A stretch of 5,415 bases of DNA from Deltaproteobacteria bacterium (GCA_017860985.1 JAGFXG010000124.1:1-5415), one strand, 5' to 3'; counted from the stretch's first letter, positions 1 through 5,415 are shown. Notes: generated by a model from the letters alone, not told the origin. Program-made: numbers and translations.

Positions 1-117
1 TTTCGCACCCTAATGCTCTGAAGGGCACACGAGGGCACAAGCGGGGACGACGTCTGGATGCCGACCTGCGTGATCTGAAAGGTTATGACAGAAAGGTTTT
101 TGTGACGCAGCACTGCA
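1..117. other. Flank without a supportable gene
   Basis: No gene can be supported in the left edge. A plus-strand frame is open from the window edge to a TGA at 123-125 (about 40 residues, ending in DRKVFVTQHCTR), and two minus-strand frames are also largely open. In a GC-rich stretch this short, open frames are expected by chance. The plus frame could be the end of a convergent gene overlapping the last codons of the broken DUF2156 gene, but I recognise no family in it. A 10-bp imperfect tandem pair (AGGGCACACG then AGGGCACAAG) lies at 22-41. Confidence 0.3.
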
Positions 118-973
118 CTAGATGACCCCCGTCATCCTCAAGAGGGCAAGCAATGAGACCAAGGGGGTTGACCTCCTGTGGCAGCAGTAGTTCCTTTCCA
201 CCGTGCCCTGAAAACGGCCCTTCGCGAACTCGAGTCCCTTGAAGTTGAACAGGAAGTTTCCTTTTTCATGAATGACGCCAATGATTTTCCTGAGCAATTT
301 TGATTCCTGCGGTTCGATTTCATCGGCCACCATCAGCGGAACCAGACCGAGGTCCAGATAGGGCACGCCTTCCTGTTTGAAAATTTCCATGGCGTGGTTC
401 ATGATCACATACCACAGTCCCTGTTTGAAGGAAGGGCATGATCGGGAGATGTTGGGCACGTAACTGACGATTTGATTTCCTTCTGGATATCTCTTCGGCA
501 TGATCATCCTTATGGCTTTCCCTGACCTCGACACCCATTGTTATGGACTGGTTGATGGCCGTGCGGATTACCTGTTTCTTGCCGCCCTTGAGATTCCATT
601 TCTGAAGATCTATCCGGATTTCCGAACCGAATTGAGTTCCGTAATACCTGTATTTCCTGCGGAGGATGTCCACGACCGGTTTGGTTACCTGTACGAACTG
701 GGCGGACGGATGACACAATAGAAACTTGTCGATGATGAGTTCGAAATGAACCGGATCGCAGACTGGATCAGCAAGCACCATCTTGAATCCCCACTTCTTC
801 ATGAAGGCAATGTAGCCTATGCCTGGAAGATCGAAATAATCCATACCCGGCTGCATGGTTGAGAAGGACTGCGAATGTGCGCCGTGTTCCTTCAGGCAGG
901 CTACACGTTCACTATGAGAAAAACCACTTTCGTCTGCAACTGCTCCCGCGGGAAATGCCAGAACTTTTTCCAC
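118..973 (-). pseudogene. Broken DUF2156 / MprF C-terminal-like transferase (internal deletion plus frame change)
   Basis: This looks like a remnant of a DUF2156 protein, the GNAT-like catalytic domain family of phosphatidylglycerol lysyltransferase (MprF), without the membrane flippase part. The 5' part (973 to about 480) carries family hallmarks: SERVACLKEHG, the MDYFDLPGIGYIAF segment, VLADPV (usually LGDPV), then EIRIDLQKWNLKGGKKQVIR and a VEVRES segment. The 3' part (about 490 to 118), in another frame, carries YPEGNQIVSYVPNISR, GLWYVIMNHAMEIFKQEGV, LDLGLVPL and FNFKGLEFAKGRF. Joined at about 480-495 the product would be near 285 residues. The segment that normally links these parts (roughly 45 residues, with the conserved WL and FL-RP region) seems absent, so a deletion with a frame change fits better than a single-base error. 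The start was set to GTG at 973, because GAGGTGA sits about 5 nt upstream; a GTG at 982 lies inside that SD. It follows the methyltransferase by 48 bp and probably shared its transcript. The original substrate is unknown. Confidence 0.75.
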
Positions 974-995
974 TATCGTCACCTCAAAATGAATA

Positions 996-1014
996 ATTTA
1001 ATTATTAATTAAAT
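996..1014. repeat. AT-only perfect inverted repeat between methyltransferase and DUF2156 remnant
   Basis: ATTTAATTA and TAATTAAAT form perfect 9-bp arms around a single T. It fills much of the 48-bp gap between the methyltransferase stop and the next start. It contains no G or C, so it is too weak for an intrinsic terminator. It could be a protein-binding site or simply AT-rich spacer, and such palindromes are common by chance in AT-only sequence. Confidence 0.4.
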
Positions 1015-1021
1015 ACCATCC

Positions 1022-1723
1022 TTATGCAGATTTTTCTCCCAGGACAGACCAGTAACAATTAATAATACCCAGCTTGTAGTATTTTTTCTCCTTAATGACC
1101 AATCCGGCGTTTTCCATGAATTCCGGATAATTATAGATGTTGTGAACGGCGTTTCTGGCGAAGAGCCAGAAGAAAAGGACGGCTCCGTACCAGTAAATGA
1201 CCTTGAAGGCCCTCGAGAAGATATTGCCTGTAGGATAGGAAAAATCGCCCACGACAATTTTTGCCCCCGGTTTTCCCAGCCGGACGAGCTGCTCCAGGAC
1301 CCTGGTCATCATGTCCTGGTAAAAGACATTTAGAAAGAAATTCGCGACCACCATGTCATATTTTTTAAATTCGTTGAATTCCAGGATGTCCGAATGGACC
1401 TGGCGGATCTTCAGTTTCGGGTTGTTTTTCTTCAGCTTTTGACGAAATTGATTCAGCATGGTTTCCGAGATGTCAACCACGGTTACATTGGCGCCCAGTT
1501 CCGCCGCCTGTATGGCGTCCAGTCCATGTCCCACGCCGGCAAAAAGAATCCTGTCGCCCTTTTTGACGTTGTCCTTGTTGATCATGGCGATCTTGCAGTG
1601 GTGAATGGATCGTCCGCTGTAGAGATTGCTCAGGAAATCGTAAAGGGGTCCCACAATCCGGTATTTGTCTTTGACCGGTTCCTTTTTGTTTTCAATCCCT
1701 TTGTTTTTTATCGTGTTCTTCAT
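1022..1723 (-). CDS. Class I SAM-dependent methyltransferase, UbiE/PmtA-like, with hydrophobic segment
   Basis: This is a 233-residue protein predicted to transfer a methyl group from S-adenosylmethionine. The N-terminus is lysine-rich and leads to YRIVGPLYDFLSNLYSGRSIHHCK (residues 21-44), an arrangement like the YD-motif ahead of UbiE- and phospholipid-methyltransferase domains. Motif I is FAGVGHG (61-67) and lacks the usual acidic residue just before the glycines. The ribose-binding acid is D84 in TVVDIS, the adenine-side acid is D112 in HSDILEF, and motif IV is ANFFLNVF (127-134). A hydrophobic aromatic stretch at about 173-189 (VIYWYGAVLFFWLFA) suggests membrane association or a lipid substrate. 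The ATG start has GGAGA 5 nt upstream. It lies 134 bp after the fatty acyl-CoA reductase and 48 bp before the DUF2156 remnant, so a role on a lipid or isoprenoid quinone is plausible but not shown. The fold is secure; the substrate is not. Confidence 0.85.
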   Translation of the reverse strand: MKNTIKNKGIENKKEPVKDKYRIVGPLYDFLSNLYSGRSIHHCKIAMINKDNVKKGDRILFAGVGHGLDAIQAAELGANVTVVDISETMLNQFRQKLKKNNPKLKIRQVHSDILEFNEFKKYDMVVANFFLNVFYQDMMTRVLEQLVRLGKPGAKIVVGDFSYPTGNIFSRAFKVIYWYGAVLFFWLFARNAVHNIYNYPEFMENAGLVIKEKKYYKLGIINCYWSVLGEKSA

Positions 1724-1743
1724 TCAAATCTCCATCCCGTCCC

Positions 1744-1768
1744 CCGGTCGTTCAATACCGGTTTTTTT
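1744..1768 (+). terminator. Weak plus-strand terminator-like hairpin
   Basis: CCGGT (1744-1748) and ACCGG (1757-1761) form a 5-bp stem with an 8-nt loop, directly followed by seven T residues (1762-1768) on the plus strand. No plus-strand gene lies upstream, so if real it would stop antisense transcripts entering the reductase gene. The short stem makes chance likely. In the minus direction it is preceded by A residues rather than followed by T residues, so it should not end the operon transcript. Confidence 0.3.
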
Positions 1769-1857
1769 CTAAAAATAACGGAAGAAACTATCTTGTGAGA
1801 AGCGGCTTGTAAATACCTATTTCGTTGTAATTTATCCGCTCTGTGCTCACTTCAGGA

Positions 1858-3435
1858 CTAAACCGTCCCGCTTTCCAGTGTTCCGCCAACAGCAGGAATC
1901 TCCGCGACGCCCGTGATTCTGATGGTATCCTCTGCCTGTTGAATGGCAGTCTTGCGAGCCTTCAAGGCATAGCGGTTCAAACCGGACAGATGAATCGGCC
2001 CCATGTAGCGCTCCCACTCAATTGCTCGTGCGTCCACCGGAAAAACGCTGGTATCCGCGGGCGATACCCGTGAGGTAAGGTCCATAAGATTATTGTTATG
2101 GAACACGTATCGGGGTGACGCGTAAAAAGAAAAGGTGATGGCCAGTTTCATGGTTGTATTCACAAAATCCGTCACTTTGCGAATCCTGTTTTTCATGCCG
2201 GTAATCTTGCAGACGCCGTCATAAAACGTCACAACGCCTTTCAATGTTGCCATTGCCGTGATGAAAAGTTTCCTATCCACAATCCGGAAGTTTCTTTTTG
2301 GTTTGCCTTTTGGATACAGCTTTTCATAGGCTTCGGCGTTGCGGTTGGACTCAAGTTGAAGCAAATTCACCATTCTGCCGACGGTGATGGGGTTTGACGA
2401 GCCGGTTGAACACTGGTAAATCCGGTGCGTTCCCGGCATCGCCAGCGCTTCAGCCGCCGCCAGGATCAGGCTGTTTGCCGCCATATCAGCCGGAATAATA
2501 TCGACGACACCGTTTGCCCGTGCGGGAAAGAACGGGGTCTTTTCCCTTGCATAGGCAAGGATGATCGCGTCTGCCACTTTAACGCCTTCCACCCATCCCG
2601 GAACCGGCTCCTGGTAGGTGCTTTCAATGATTGCCGGACGGACAATGGTCAATGTGGAGTCCGAAAGCTCTTCCATGAGAATTTGTTCACCAAGCCACTT
2701 TGTGAACGTGTACGTGTCATTCCAGCCATATCGGTGGGATTCTTTTGAGCCCAGTTCAACCAGGCGTTCAGCCAGCTGATCGGGGTCGGCGCAGTTTTCT
2801 TCAACCTTCCTGATTTTTTTGTGCAGCTTTGCAATCACCGGGAGGACCTGATAAAAGCCTTTCGCGTCTCTTATGAAGCCCTTGCTGACGGGAACAACGA
2901 TTTCTTCCCGGCAGTCCCCCGTATTGAAGCCGTTGACGAAACAGGTTGATACATGGATCATCGGGATGTTCCCGGCTGCCTTGACCAGATTCGCAAGATT
3001 GAGAAGACTCAGGGTATTGATCATTAATGCCTTCTGCAGCTGTTCCCGGAAATCTACGGAAGCTGCCACATGGATGACCATGTCAATCCGGCCGGCAAGC
3101 CCTGTGAAATCTTCGCTGTTCAACCCGAAATTCTTTTGGGTCAGCTCGCCCGTGACGCATTCAATCTTTTCCTTGCAGAATTGTCTGAAACAGGCAGCGC
3201 TTTCATCTTTGAGGCGGTCGAAGATGGTGGACAATGCGATCTCATGATCAAATCGCTCCCTCGCCGTGGGATACTTGTCATTTCCACGAACCAGCAGGAT
3301 GAGCTTTTCTACATCCGGTATATCACGGATGATTTTTTCGATGACAACTTTCCCTAAAAATCCCGTTGTCCCAGTGATCAGAATTCGTTTACCGGCTAAT
3401 TGTTCCTTGACAGAGATTTCATTTCTGGGTTGCAT
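1858..3435 (-). CDS. Fatty acyl-CoA reductase (alcohol-forming type)
   Basis: This 525-residue protein belongs to the alcohol-forming fatty acyl-CoA reductase family, which reduces a fatty acyl thioester with NAD(P)H to the aldehyde and usually on to the alcohol. The N-terminal extended-SDR domain (NAD_binding_4) begins with ILITGTTGFLG (glycines at 22, 25, 28). It includes MVIHVAASVDF, HIS-VSTCFVNG-type segment (MIHVSTCFVNG, near 159-169), the catalytic YTFTK (Y242, K246) and IVRPAIIESTYQEPVPGW (264-281). The C-terminal part (from about 350) fits the FAR C-terminal domain, including a DARAIEWERYM segment near 468-478. Length matches bacterial FARs of about 510 residues. An ATG at 3456 would add 7 residues, but AAAAGGAG lies inside that extension, 7 nt before the ATG at 3435, so the latter was chosen. 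Fatty alcohols could feed wax esters or ether lipids; no wax synthase is in the window. A palindrome and a candidate promoter lie upstream. Confidence 0.93.
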   Translation of the reverse strand: MQPRNEISVKEQLAGKRILITGTTGFLGKVVIEKIIRDIPDVEKLILLVRGNDKYPTARERFDHEIALSTIFDRLKDESAACFRQFCKEKIECVTGELTQKNFGLNSEDFTGLAGRIDMVIHVAASVDFREQLQKALMINTLSLLNLANLVKAAGNIPMIHVSTCFVNGFNTGDCREEIVVPVSKGFIRDAKGFYQVLPVIAKLHKKIRKVEENCADPDQLAERLVELGSKESHRYGWNDTYTFTKWLGEQILMEELSDSTLTIVRPAIIESTYQEPVPGWVEGVKVADAIILAYAREKTPFFPARANGVVDIIPADMAANSLILAAAEALAMPGTHRIYQCSTGSSNPITVGRMVNLLQLESNRNAEAYEKLYPKGKPKRNFRIVDRKLFITAMATLKGVVTFYDGVCKITGMKNRIRKVTDFVNTTMKLAITFSFYASPRYVFHNNNLMDLTSRVSPADTSVFPVDARAIEWERYMGPIHLSGLNRYALKARKTAIQQAEDTIRITGVAEIPAVGGTLESGTV

Positions 3436-3442
3436 GAACAGG

Positions 3443-3450
3443 CTCCTTTT
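3443..3450 (-). promoter_or_regulatory. Ribosome binding site deciding the reductase start
   Basis: The minus strand reads AAAAGGAG followed by CCTGTTC and ATG at 3435, a canonical Shine-Dalgarno at 7 nt. The alternative ATG at 3456 has no purine-rich SD upstream, and its first base pair falls within the neighbouring palindrome. This supports the 525-residue form. Confidence 0.85.
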
Positions 3451-3454
3451 TAGC

Positions 3455-3471
3455 ATTTGATTGAATCAAAT
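3455..3471. promoter_or_regulatory. 17-bp perfect palindrome, candidate operator of the reductase gene
   Basis: ATTTGATT-G-AATCAAAT has perfect 8-bp arms around one central base and lies 20 bp upstream of the reductase ATG, just before its SD. It resembles a dimeric-repressor operator. The inner TTGAT...ATCAA matches FNR/CRP-type half sites, but the spacer is 3 bp, not the 4 bp of FNR sites, so assignment to that family is doubtful. The position downstream of the likely promoter would suit repression by roadblock. No regulator gene is in the window. A small 5'-UTR hairpin (CTTCA, GCGA loop, TGAAG on the minus strand, 3474-3487) adjoins it. Confidence 0.55.
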
Positions 3472-3542
3472 TCCTTCATCGCTGAAGTTGGCAAAGTCTA
3501 TGACATAGTTTTTTTGAAAAGTCTTACTAGTTAATTTTGGGT

Positions 3543-3570
3543 ATACTACAGGCGTATCGCTAGTATTCAA
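3543..3570 (-). promoter_or_regulatory. Candidate reductase promoter with embedded inverted repeat
   Basis: On the minus strand TTGAAT (3570-3565) and TAGTAT (3548-3543) are separated by 16 bp and each matches the sigma70 consensus at 4 of 6 positions, a modest promoter. The -10 element TAGTAT is also one arm of an inverted repeat whose other arm, ATACTA on the minus strand (3566-3561), overlaps the -35. A dimeric regulator bound here would cover the promoter. The predicted transcript would have a leader of about 100 nt that includes the 17-bp palindrome. Other weak hexamer pairs exist in this AT-rich stretch. Confidence 0.35.
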
Positions 3571-3690
3571 GCCCAATGTCTGACTTTTAGTATTTTTGTA
3601 TAATCTAATAAAATCAATTATTTGCTTACAAAACGGAAGAATCGAAACCCGAAATGATGACAGGTGGTTTTAGGTACAATGGAGTATTTC

Positions 3691-3829
3691 AGGAGGTGAG
3701 GAATGTGAAAAAAATAAGGAACAAATGAAAAGAAGGCCGGTGCGCATTGCGCATGCCCGGCATGATGTTCAAGTATTTGATGTTGTTAATAAAATCAGAT
3801 TTATTTTCGTCTTTTTTCCAATGAGTTGA
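3691..3829 (+). other. Plus-strand SD with leader-like ORF coupled to a 34-codon ORF (speculative)
   Basis: AGGAGGTGA (3691-3699) matches nine consecutive bases of the 16S anti-Shine-Dalgarno complement. Downstream, an ATG at 3703 is immediately followed by TGA (a start-stop), and a GTG at 3705 opens a 7-codon frame (MKKIRNK) ending at TGA 3726-3728. That stop overlaps the ATG at 3725 of a 34-codon frame in an ATGA arrangement. The latter encodes MKRRPVRIAHARHDV and ends in a hydrophobic IRFIFVFFPMS, with AAGGA just upstream. An exact TATAAT lies at 3599-3604. The hairpin assigned as minus-strand terminator falls within the 34-codon frame. I recognise no family, and chance is quite possible. 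Confidence 0.25.
3718..3761 (-). terminator. Intrinsic-terminator-like hairpin after the exported-protein gene
   Basis: On the minus strand GCCGG (3761-3757) pairs with CCGGC (3740-3736). An inner TGCGC/GCGCA stem has a 3-nt loop, and a 3-nt bulge (GCA) lies on the 5' side. The stem is followed by CTTCTTTTCATTTGTT, T-rich but interrupted. It sits about 80 nt after the exported-protein stop and separates that gene from the reductase unit. The plus strand has no T tract after the stem, so the direction is minus. Confidence 0.5.
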
Positions 3830-3842
3830 CTGCGTCAGGCCA

Positions 3843-4328
3843 CTACCAAGTATCAACAATGATAGATTTCCATTCTATTGCAACTTCTTTATTGGAAACT
3901 AAATCTTTTCTGTACCCGGTGCCTTCGATCTTAAAGTCGGATGTATTTTTTATTCTTGTTCCTTTCACAGTCATTTCTTCTTCAGCAAATGGAAATTTCA
4001 GTTTTAATTGAAAAGAATTTTTATCATAGCTTATATCGGAAATCGCATCGTCCCACCGGCTGACAACCGGCTTATAAATGGCCGTGCCCTTCTTGATGCA
4101 CCGTCGGGAACCATCCAGAAATATTGTGGTCCATTGCGCATCTTTTTTGTCTACTATTTTTAAGTCGACATACATAAATCTATTTTCGATTTTTTTGCCG
4201 TCCTCGTAAATTTCAATGAATAAATTCTGCGGAGGTATCTTGATGTAATTTCCCTTGTCTGATGATATCCCCTTTACCGGCACCAACAAGGCAACGATTA
4301 ACGCAATGATCGGTAGATAGTTTTTCAT
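3843..4328 (-). CDS. Small exported protein of unknown family
   Basis: This 161-residue protein has an N-terminal signal peptide: a short lysine-containing start (MKNY), a hydrophobic core at about 5-18 (LPIIALIVALLVPV) and a likely signal peptidase I site around residues 20-24 (VKGISS/DK). There is no lipobox cysteine, so a periplasmic or secreted location is predicted. The mature part of about 138 residues alternates hydrophobic and charged residues (FIEIYEDGKKIENRFMYVDLKIVD, split here as 37-60) and looks beta-rich. It has one cysteine (C77) and ends in a tryptophan. I recognise no family or catalytic motif. A TTG at 4343 would add 5 residues, but AAGGAG lies within that extension, 6 nt before the ATG at 4328, so the shorter form was chosen. 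It has its own promoter and a downstream hairpin, so it is probably monocistronic. Confidence 0.8.
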   Translation of the reverse strand: MKNYLPIIALIVALLVPVKGISSDKGNYIKIPPQNLFIEIYEDGKKIENRFMYVDLKIVDKKDAQWTTIFLDGSRRCIKKGTAIYKPVVSRWDDAISDISYDKNSFQLKLKFPFAEEEMTVKGTRIKNTSDFKIEGTGYRKDLVSNKEVAIEWKSIIVDTW

Positions 4329-4354
4329 TTTATTCTCCTTCAATCATTTGTTAA

Positions 4355-4383
4355 TTTATAAAATCATCTGTCATTTAAGTCAA
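4355..4383 (-). promoter_or_regulatory. Strong sigma70-type promoter of the exported-protein gene
   Basis: The minus strand reads TTGACT (4383-4378), a 17-bp spacer and TATAAA (4360-4355), each 5 of 6 to consensus. Transcription would start near 4348, giving a leader of about 20 nt that contains only the SD. This is the best promoter in the window and lies 60 bp beyond the hydrolase stop, so the exported protein does not depend on read-through. Confidence 0.75.
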
Positions 4384-4442
4384 GCCGCAAAAAAGTGAAT
4401 GGAAAGGCTTAAATCAGTCTTTACAATATCCGTTTCCAAGGA

Positions 4443-5330
4443 TCATATACGTCGGTAGCAGTCGTTTTCGTAAACAATCCGTCCCTTGCGCAGCGCATGT
4501 TCCAGGTGTTTGCCGATCATTACCTTTTCATTGAACTCAAAAAACTCTTTCGGCTGGCGGGGCTTTCCATAAATAATCCAGCAGGCGCAGATTTCCTCCA
4601 GCGTTTTTGGTTCTTTCAGGGCAGCCAGAAGCTTCGCTTCCCTCTGGTAGATGACACTTTCATACAGATCCCAAAGGGGGCCGGGGTTTTCTTCATAAAG
4701 CCCCGTATTGTGCGCCACCACCCAGCGGCGGGCGGGAATGTTTTTGAGCCTGTGGATGGAGAGGATTGTATCTTCAATGCTGGAAGCGACGTCGCCATAC
4801 CAGGGCCCGAATGACGTCAGATCGTAATCCCCGAGGAAAAGCAGATCCTCTTGGGGAAAATAAAATGACAAGTGGCCCGGTGTATGGCCGGGAGTGGCAA
4901 TTACCTGAACACTCAATCCCCCTAGATCAATGAGCTGATCATCCTCAAGAAAGCAAGCTGCCTGCCGGGGCCTGAAGTCGAACACTTCAAGCATGACCTT
5001 TTCCCAGTAGGAGCGCTGATCCGGCAACAGCAAGCCGTACCAGTCCATGAAAATATTGAGGTCGGTCAGCGGCGGAAAATCACGTTTGGAAATCCAGACG
5101 GTGCAGTCTTCAAACGCATTCATGTAGTGGATGTGATCTTCGTGCCAGTGCGACAACCAGACCTGGTCCACGCCCTGATCTTTCAGGTGTGTGAGCTTGG
5201 AAAGCGAGCATGCGGGATCGAGAACCACACGCAGGTTGTCGCCCTGCAAATACAAAGAATGATTGTAAGGATACTTCCCCCCGTTTTCCCCGCGAAGAAA
5301 ACGAATCCGGCCAAACTGACGATCTTCCAT
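4443..5330 (-). CDS. Metallo-beta-lactamase-fold hydrolase with C-terminal winged-helix-like tail
   Basis: This 295-residue protein is a cytoplasmic metal-dependent hydrolase of the metallo-beta-lactamase superfamily, glyoxalase II / LACTB2-like branch. All expected metal ligands are visible: HWHEDH (H61, H63, D65, H66) in the HxHxDH motif, H149 in TPGHTPGH, the bridging D168 in FLGDYD and H207 in VVAHNTG. The C-terminal region from about 230 (EAKLLAALKEPKTLEEIC then HLEHALRKGRIVYEND) resembles the winged-helix tail found in LACTB2-type members. No signal peptide is present. The substrate cannot be told; thioester, lactone, phosphodiester and nuclease activities all occur in this superfamily. 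ATG at 5330 was chosen over TTG at 5336 because TGGAG lies 8 nt before the ATG but only 2 nt before the TTG. It has its own promoter, and no link to the lipid genes is shown. Confidence 0.9.
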   Translation of the reverse strand: MEDRQFGRIRFLRGENGGKYPYNHSLYLQGDNLRVVLDPACSLSKLTHLKDQGVDQVWLSHWHEDHIHYMNAFEDCTVWISKRDFPPLTDLNIFMDWYGLLLPDQRSYWEKVMLEVFDFRPRQAACFLEDDQLIDLGGLSVQVIATPGHTPGHLSFYFPQEDLLFLGDYDLTSFGPWYGDVASSIEDTILSIHRLKNIPARRWVVAHNTGLYEENPGPLWDLYESVIYQREAKLLAALKEPKTLEEICACWIIYGKPRQPKEFFEFNEKVMIGKHLEHALRKGRIVYENDCYRRI

Positions 5331-5359
5331 CAACAAAACTCCACAGATAGTTGTTTCTG

Positions 5360-5388
5360 AATATAGATAAGATTGTAATGAAAGGCAA
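5360..5388 (-). promoter_or_regulatory. Sigma70-type promoter of the MBL hydrolase gene
   Basis: On the minus strand TTGCCT (5388-5383, 4 of 6) is followed by a 17-bp spacer and TATATT (5365-5360, 5 of 6). The start of transcription would fall near 5353, with a leader of about 23 nt carrying the TGGAG ribosome binding site. The hydrolase is therefore probably the first gene of its transcript. Confidence 0.6.
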
Positions 5389-5415
5389 GTGCTGACTCAG
5401 GTTTTGAAATATCAG

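Larger units (their letters stand above)
3436..3842. other. Intergenic control region upstream of the reductase
   Basis: About 400 bp separate the exported-protein stop from the reductase start. No conserved protein gene is visible. From right to left it contains an AT-rich stretch (3765-3820), a hairpin with a T-rich tail ending the upstream transcript, a plus-strand SD with tiny reading frames (3691-3829), an AT-rich stretch with an exact TATAAT on the plus strand at 3599-3604 but no good -35, the candidate reductase promoter and the palindrome. Its length and number of symmetrical elements suggest the reductase unit is regulated separately from the genes upstream. Confidence 0.6.

Noticed and set aside
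3..125. Plus-strand open frame running in from the left edge to TGA at 123-125
   Set aside because: About 40 residues with no recognisable motif; other frames in this GC-rich stretch are also open, so it is not reported as a gene.
1142..1333. Plus-strand open frame across the methyltransferase gene
   Set aside because: Shadow of the minus-strand gene, with no SD and no family resemblance; the same applies to the plus-strand frames across the reductase and hydrolase genes.
1787..1813. TTTACA (1813-1808) and GATAGT (1792-1787) on the minus strand as a methyltransferase promoter
   Set aside because: The spacer is only 15 bp and the -10 matches 4 of 6; too weak to list as a feature, though a secondary promoter in the 134-bp gap cannot be excluded.
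1811..1822. AAATA-CC-TATTT short palindrome upstream of the methyltransferase
   Set aside because: Five-bp AT-only arms are expected by chance.
3455..3471. Canonical FNR site
   Set aside because: TTGAT and ATCAA are spaced by 3 bp instead of the 4 bp of the FNR consensus, so it is reported only as a palindrome of unknown regulator.
4384..4420. AAGCC/GGCTT inverted repeat as terminator of the hydrolase gene
   Set aside because: A 5-bp stem with a loop of about 19 nt and no T tract after it is not a credible intrinsic terminator.
4443..5330. Quorum-quenching lactonase or true beta-lactamase
   Set aside because: The HxHxDH fold alone does not define the substrate, no signal peptide is present, and the winged-helix-like tail points to a LACTB2-like branch instead.

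Overview
The window reads as a piece of a Gram-negative, mid-GC bacterial chromosome. All convincing genes lie on the minus strand, so transcription runs from high to low coordinates. The gene types (a long bacterial fatty acyl-CoA reductase, a DUF2156/MprF-C-like protein, a UbiE-like methyltransferase) would fit an environmental Desulfobacterota-like organism. That taxonomic guess is inference only. No rRNA, tRNA, CRISPR array, insertion sequence or phage gene was seen.

Layout in order of transcription. (1) 5330-4443: a complete metallo-beta-lactamase-fold hydrolase with a C-terminal winged-helix-like tail, behind its own sigma70-type promoter. (2) 4328-3843: a small exported protein of unknown family, behind the best promoter in the window (TTGACT, 17 bp, TATAAA). 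A hairpin with a T-rich tail follows at about 3761-3718. (3) 3842-3436: an intergenic control region of about 400 bp. It holds that terminator, a plus-strand stretch with a near-perfect Shine-Dalgarno and tiny reading frames, a candidate promoter containing an inverted repeat, and a 17-bp palindrome just upstream of the next ribosome binding site. (4) 3435-1858: a fatty acyl-CoA reductase (NAD-binding domain plus FAR C-terminal domain). (5) 1723-1022: a class I SAM-dependent methyltransferase with a hydrophobic stretch. (6) 973-118: a DUF2156 protein (the catalytic-domain family of phosphatidylglycerol lysyltransferase). It is broken: two conserved halves lie in different frames and roughly 45 family residues appear to be missing between them. 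(7) 117-1: no gene can be supported.

Items 4 to 6 are co-directional with gaps of 134 and 48 bp and probably form a lipid-related unit. The reductase would make fatty alcohols (for wax esters or ether lipids), the methyltransferase could act on a lipid or quinone-like substrate, and the DUF2156 protein may once have transferred an aminoacyl or acyl group. The joint pathway is inference. The broken third gene suggests that in this strain that step has been lost or is carried out elsewhere.

Three start sites were moved downstream of the longest reading frame (reductase, exported protein, hydrolase) because a Shine-Dalgarno sits inside or just ahead of the longer version. The start of the broken gene was set to an internal GTG for the same reason. 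The points most worth a second look are the palindrome before the reductase, the broken DUF2156 gene, and the plus-strand SD/leader-like element at 3691-3829.
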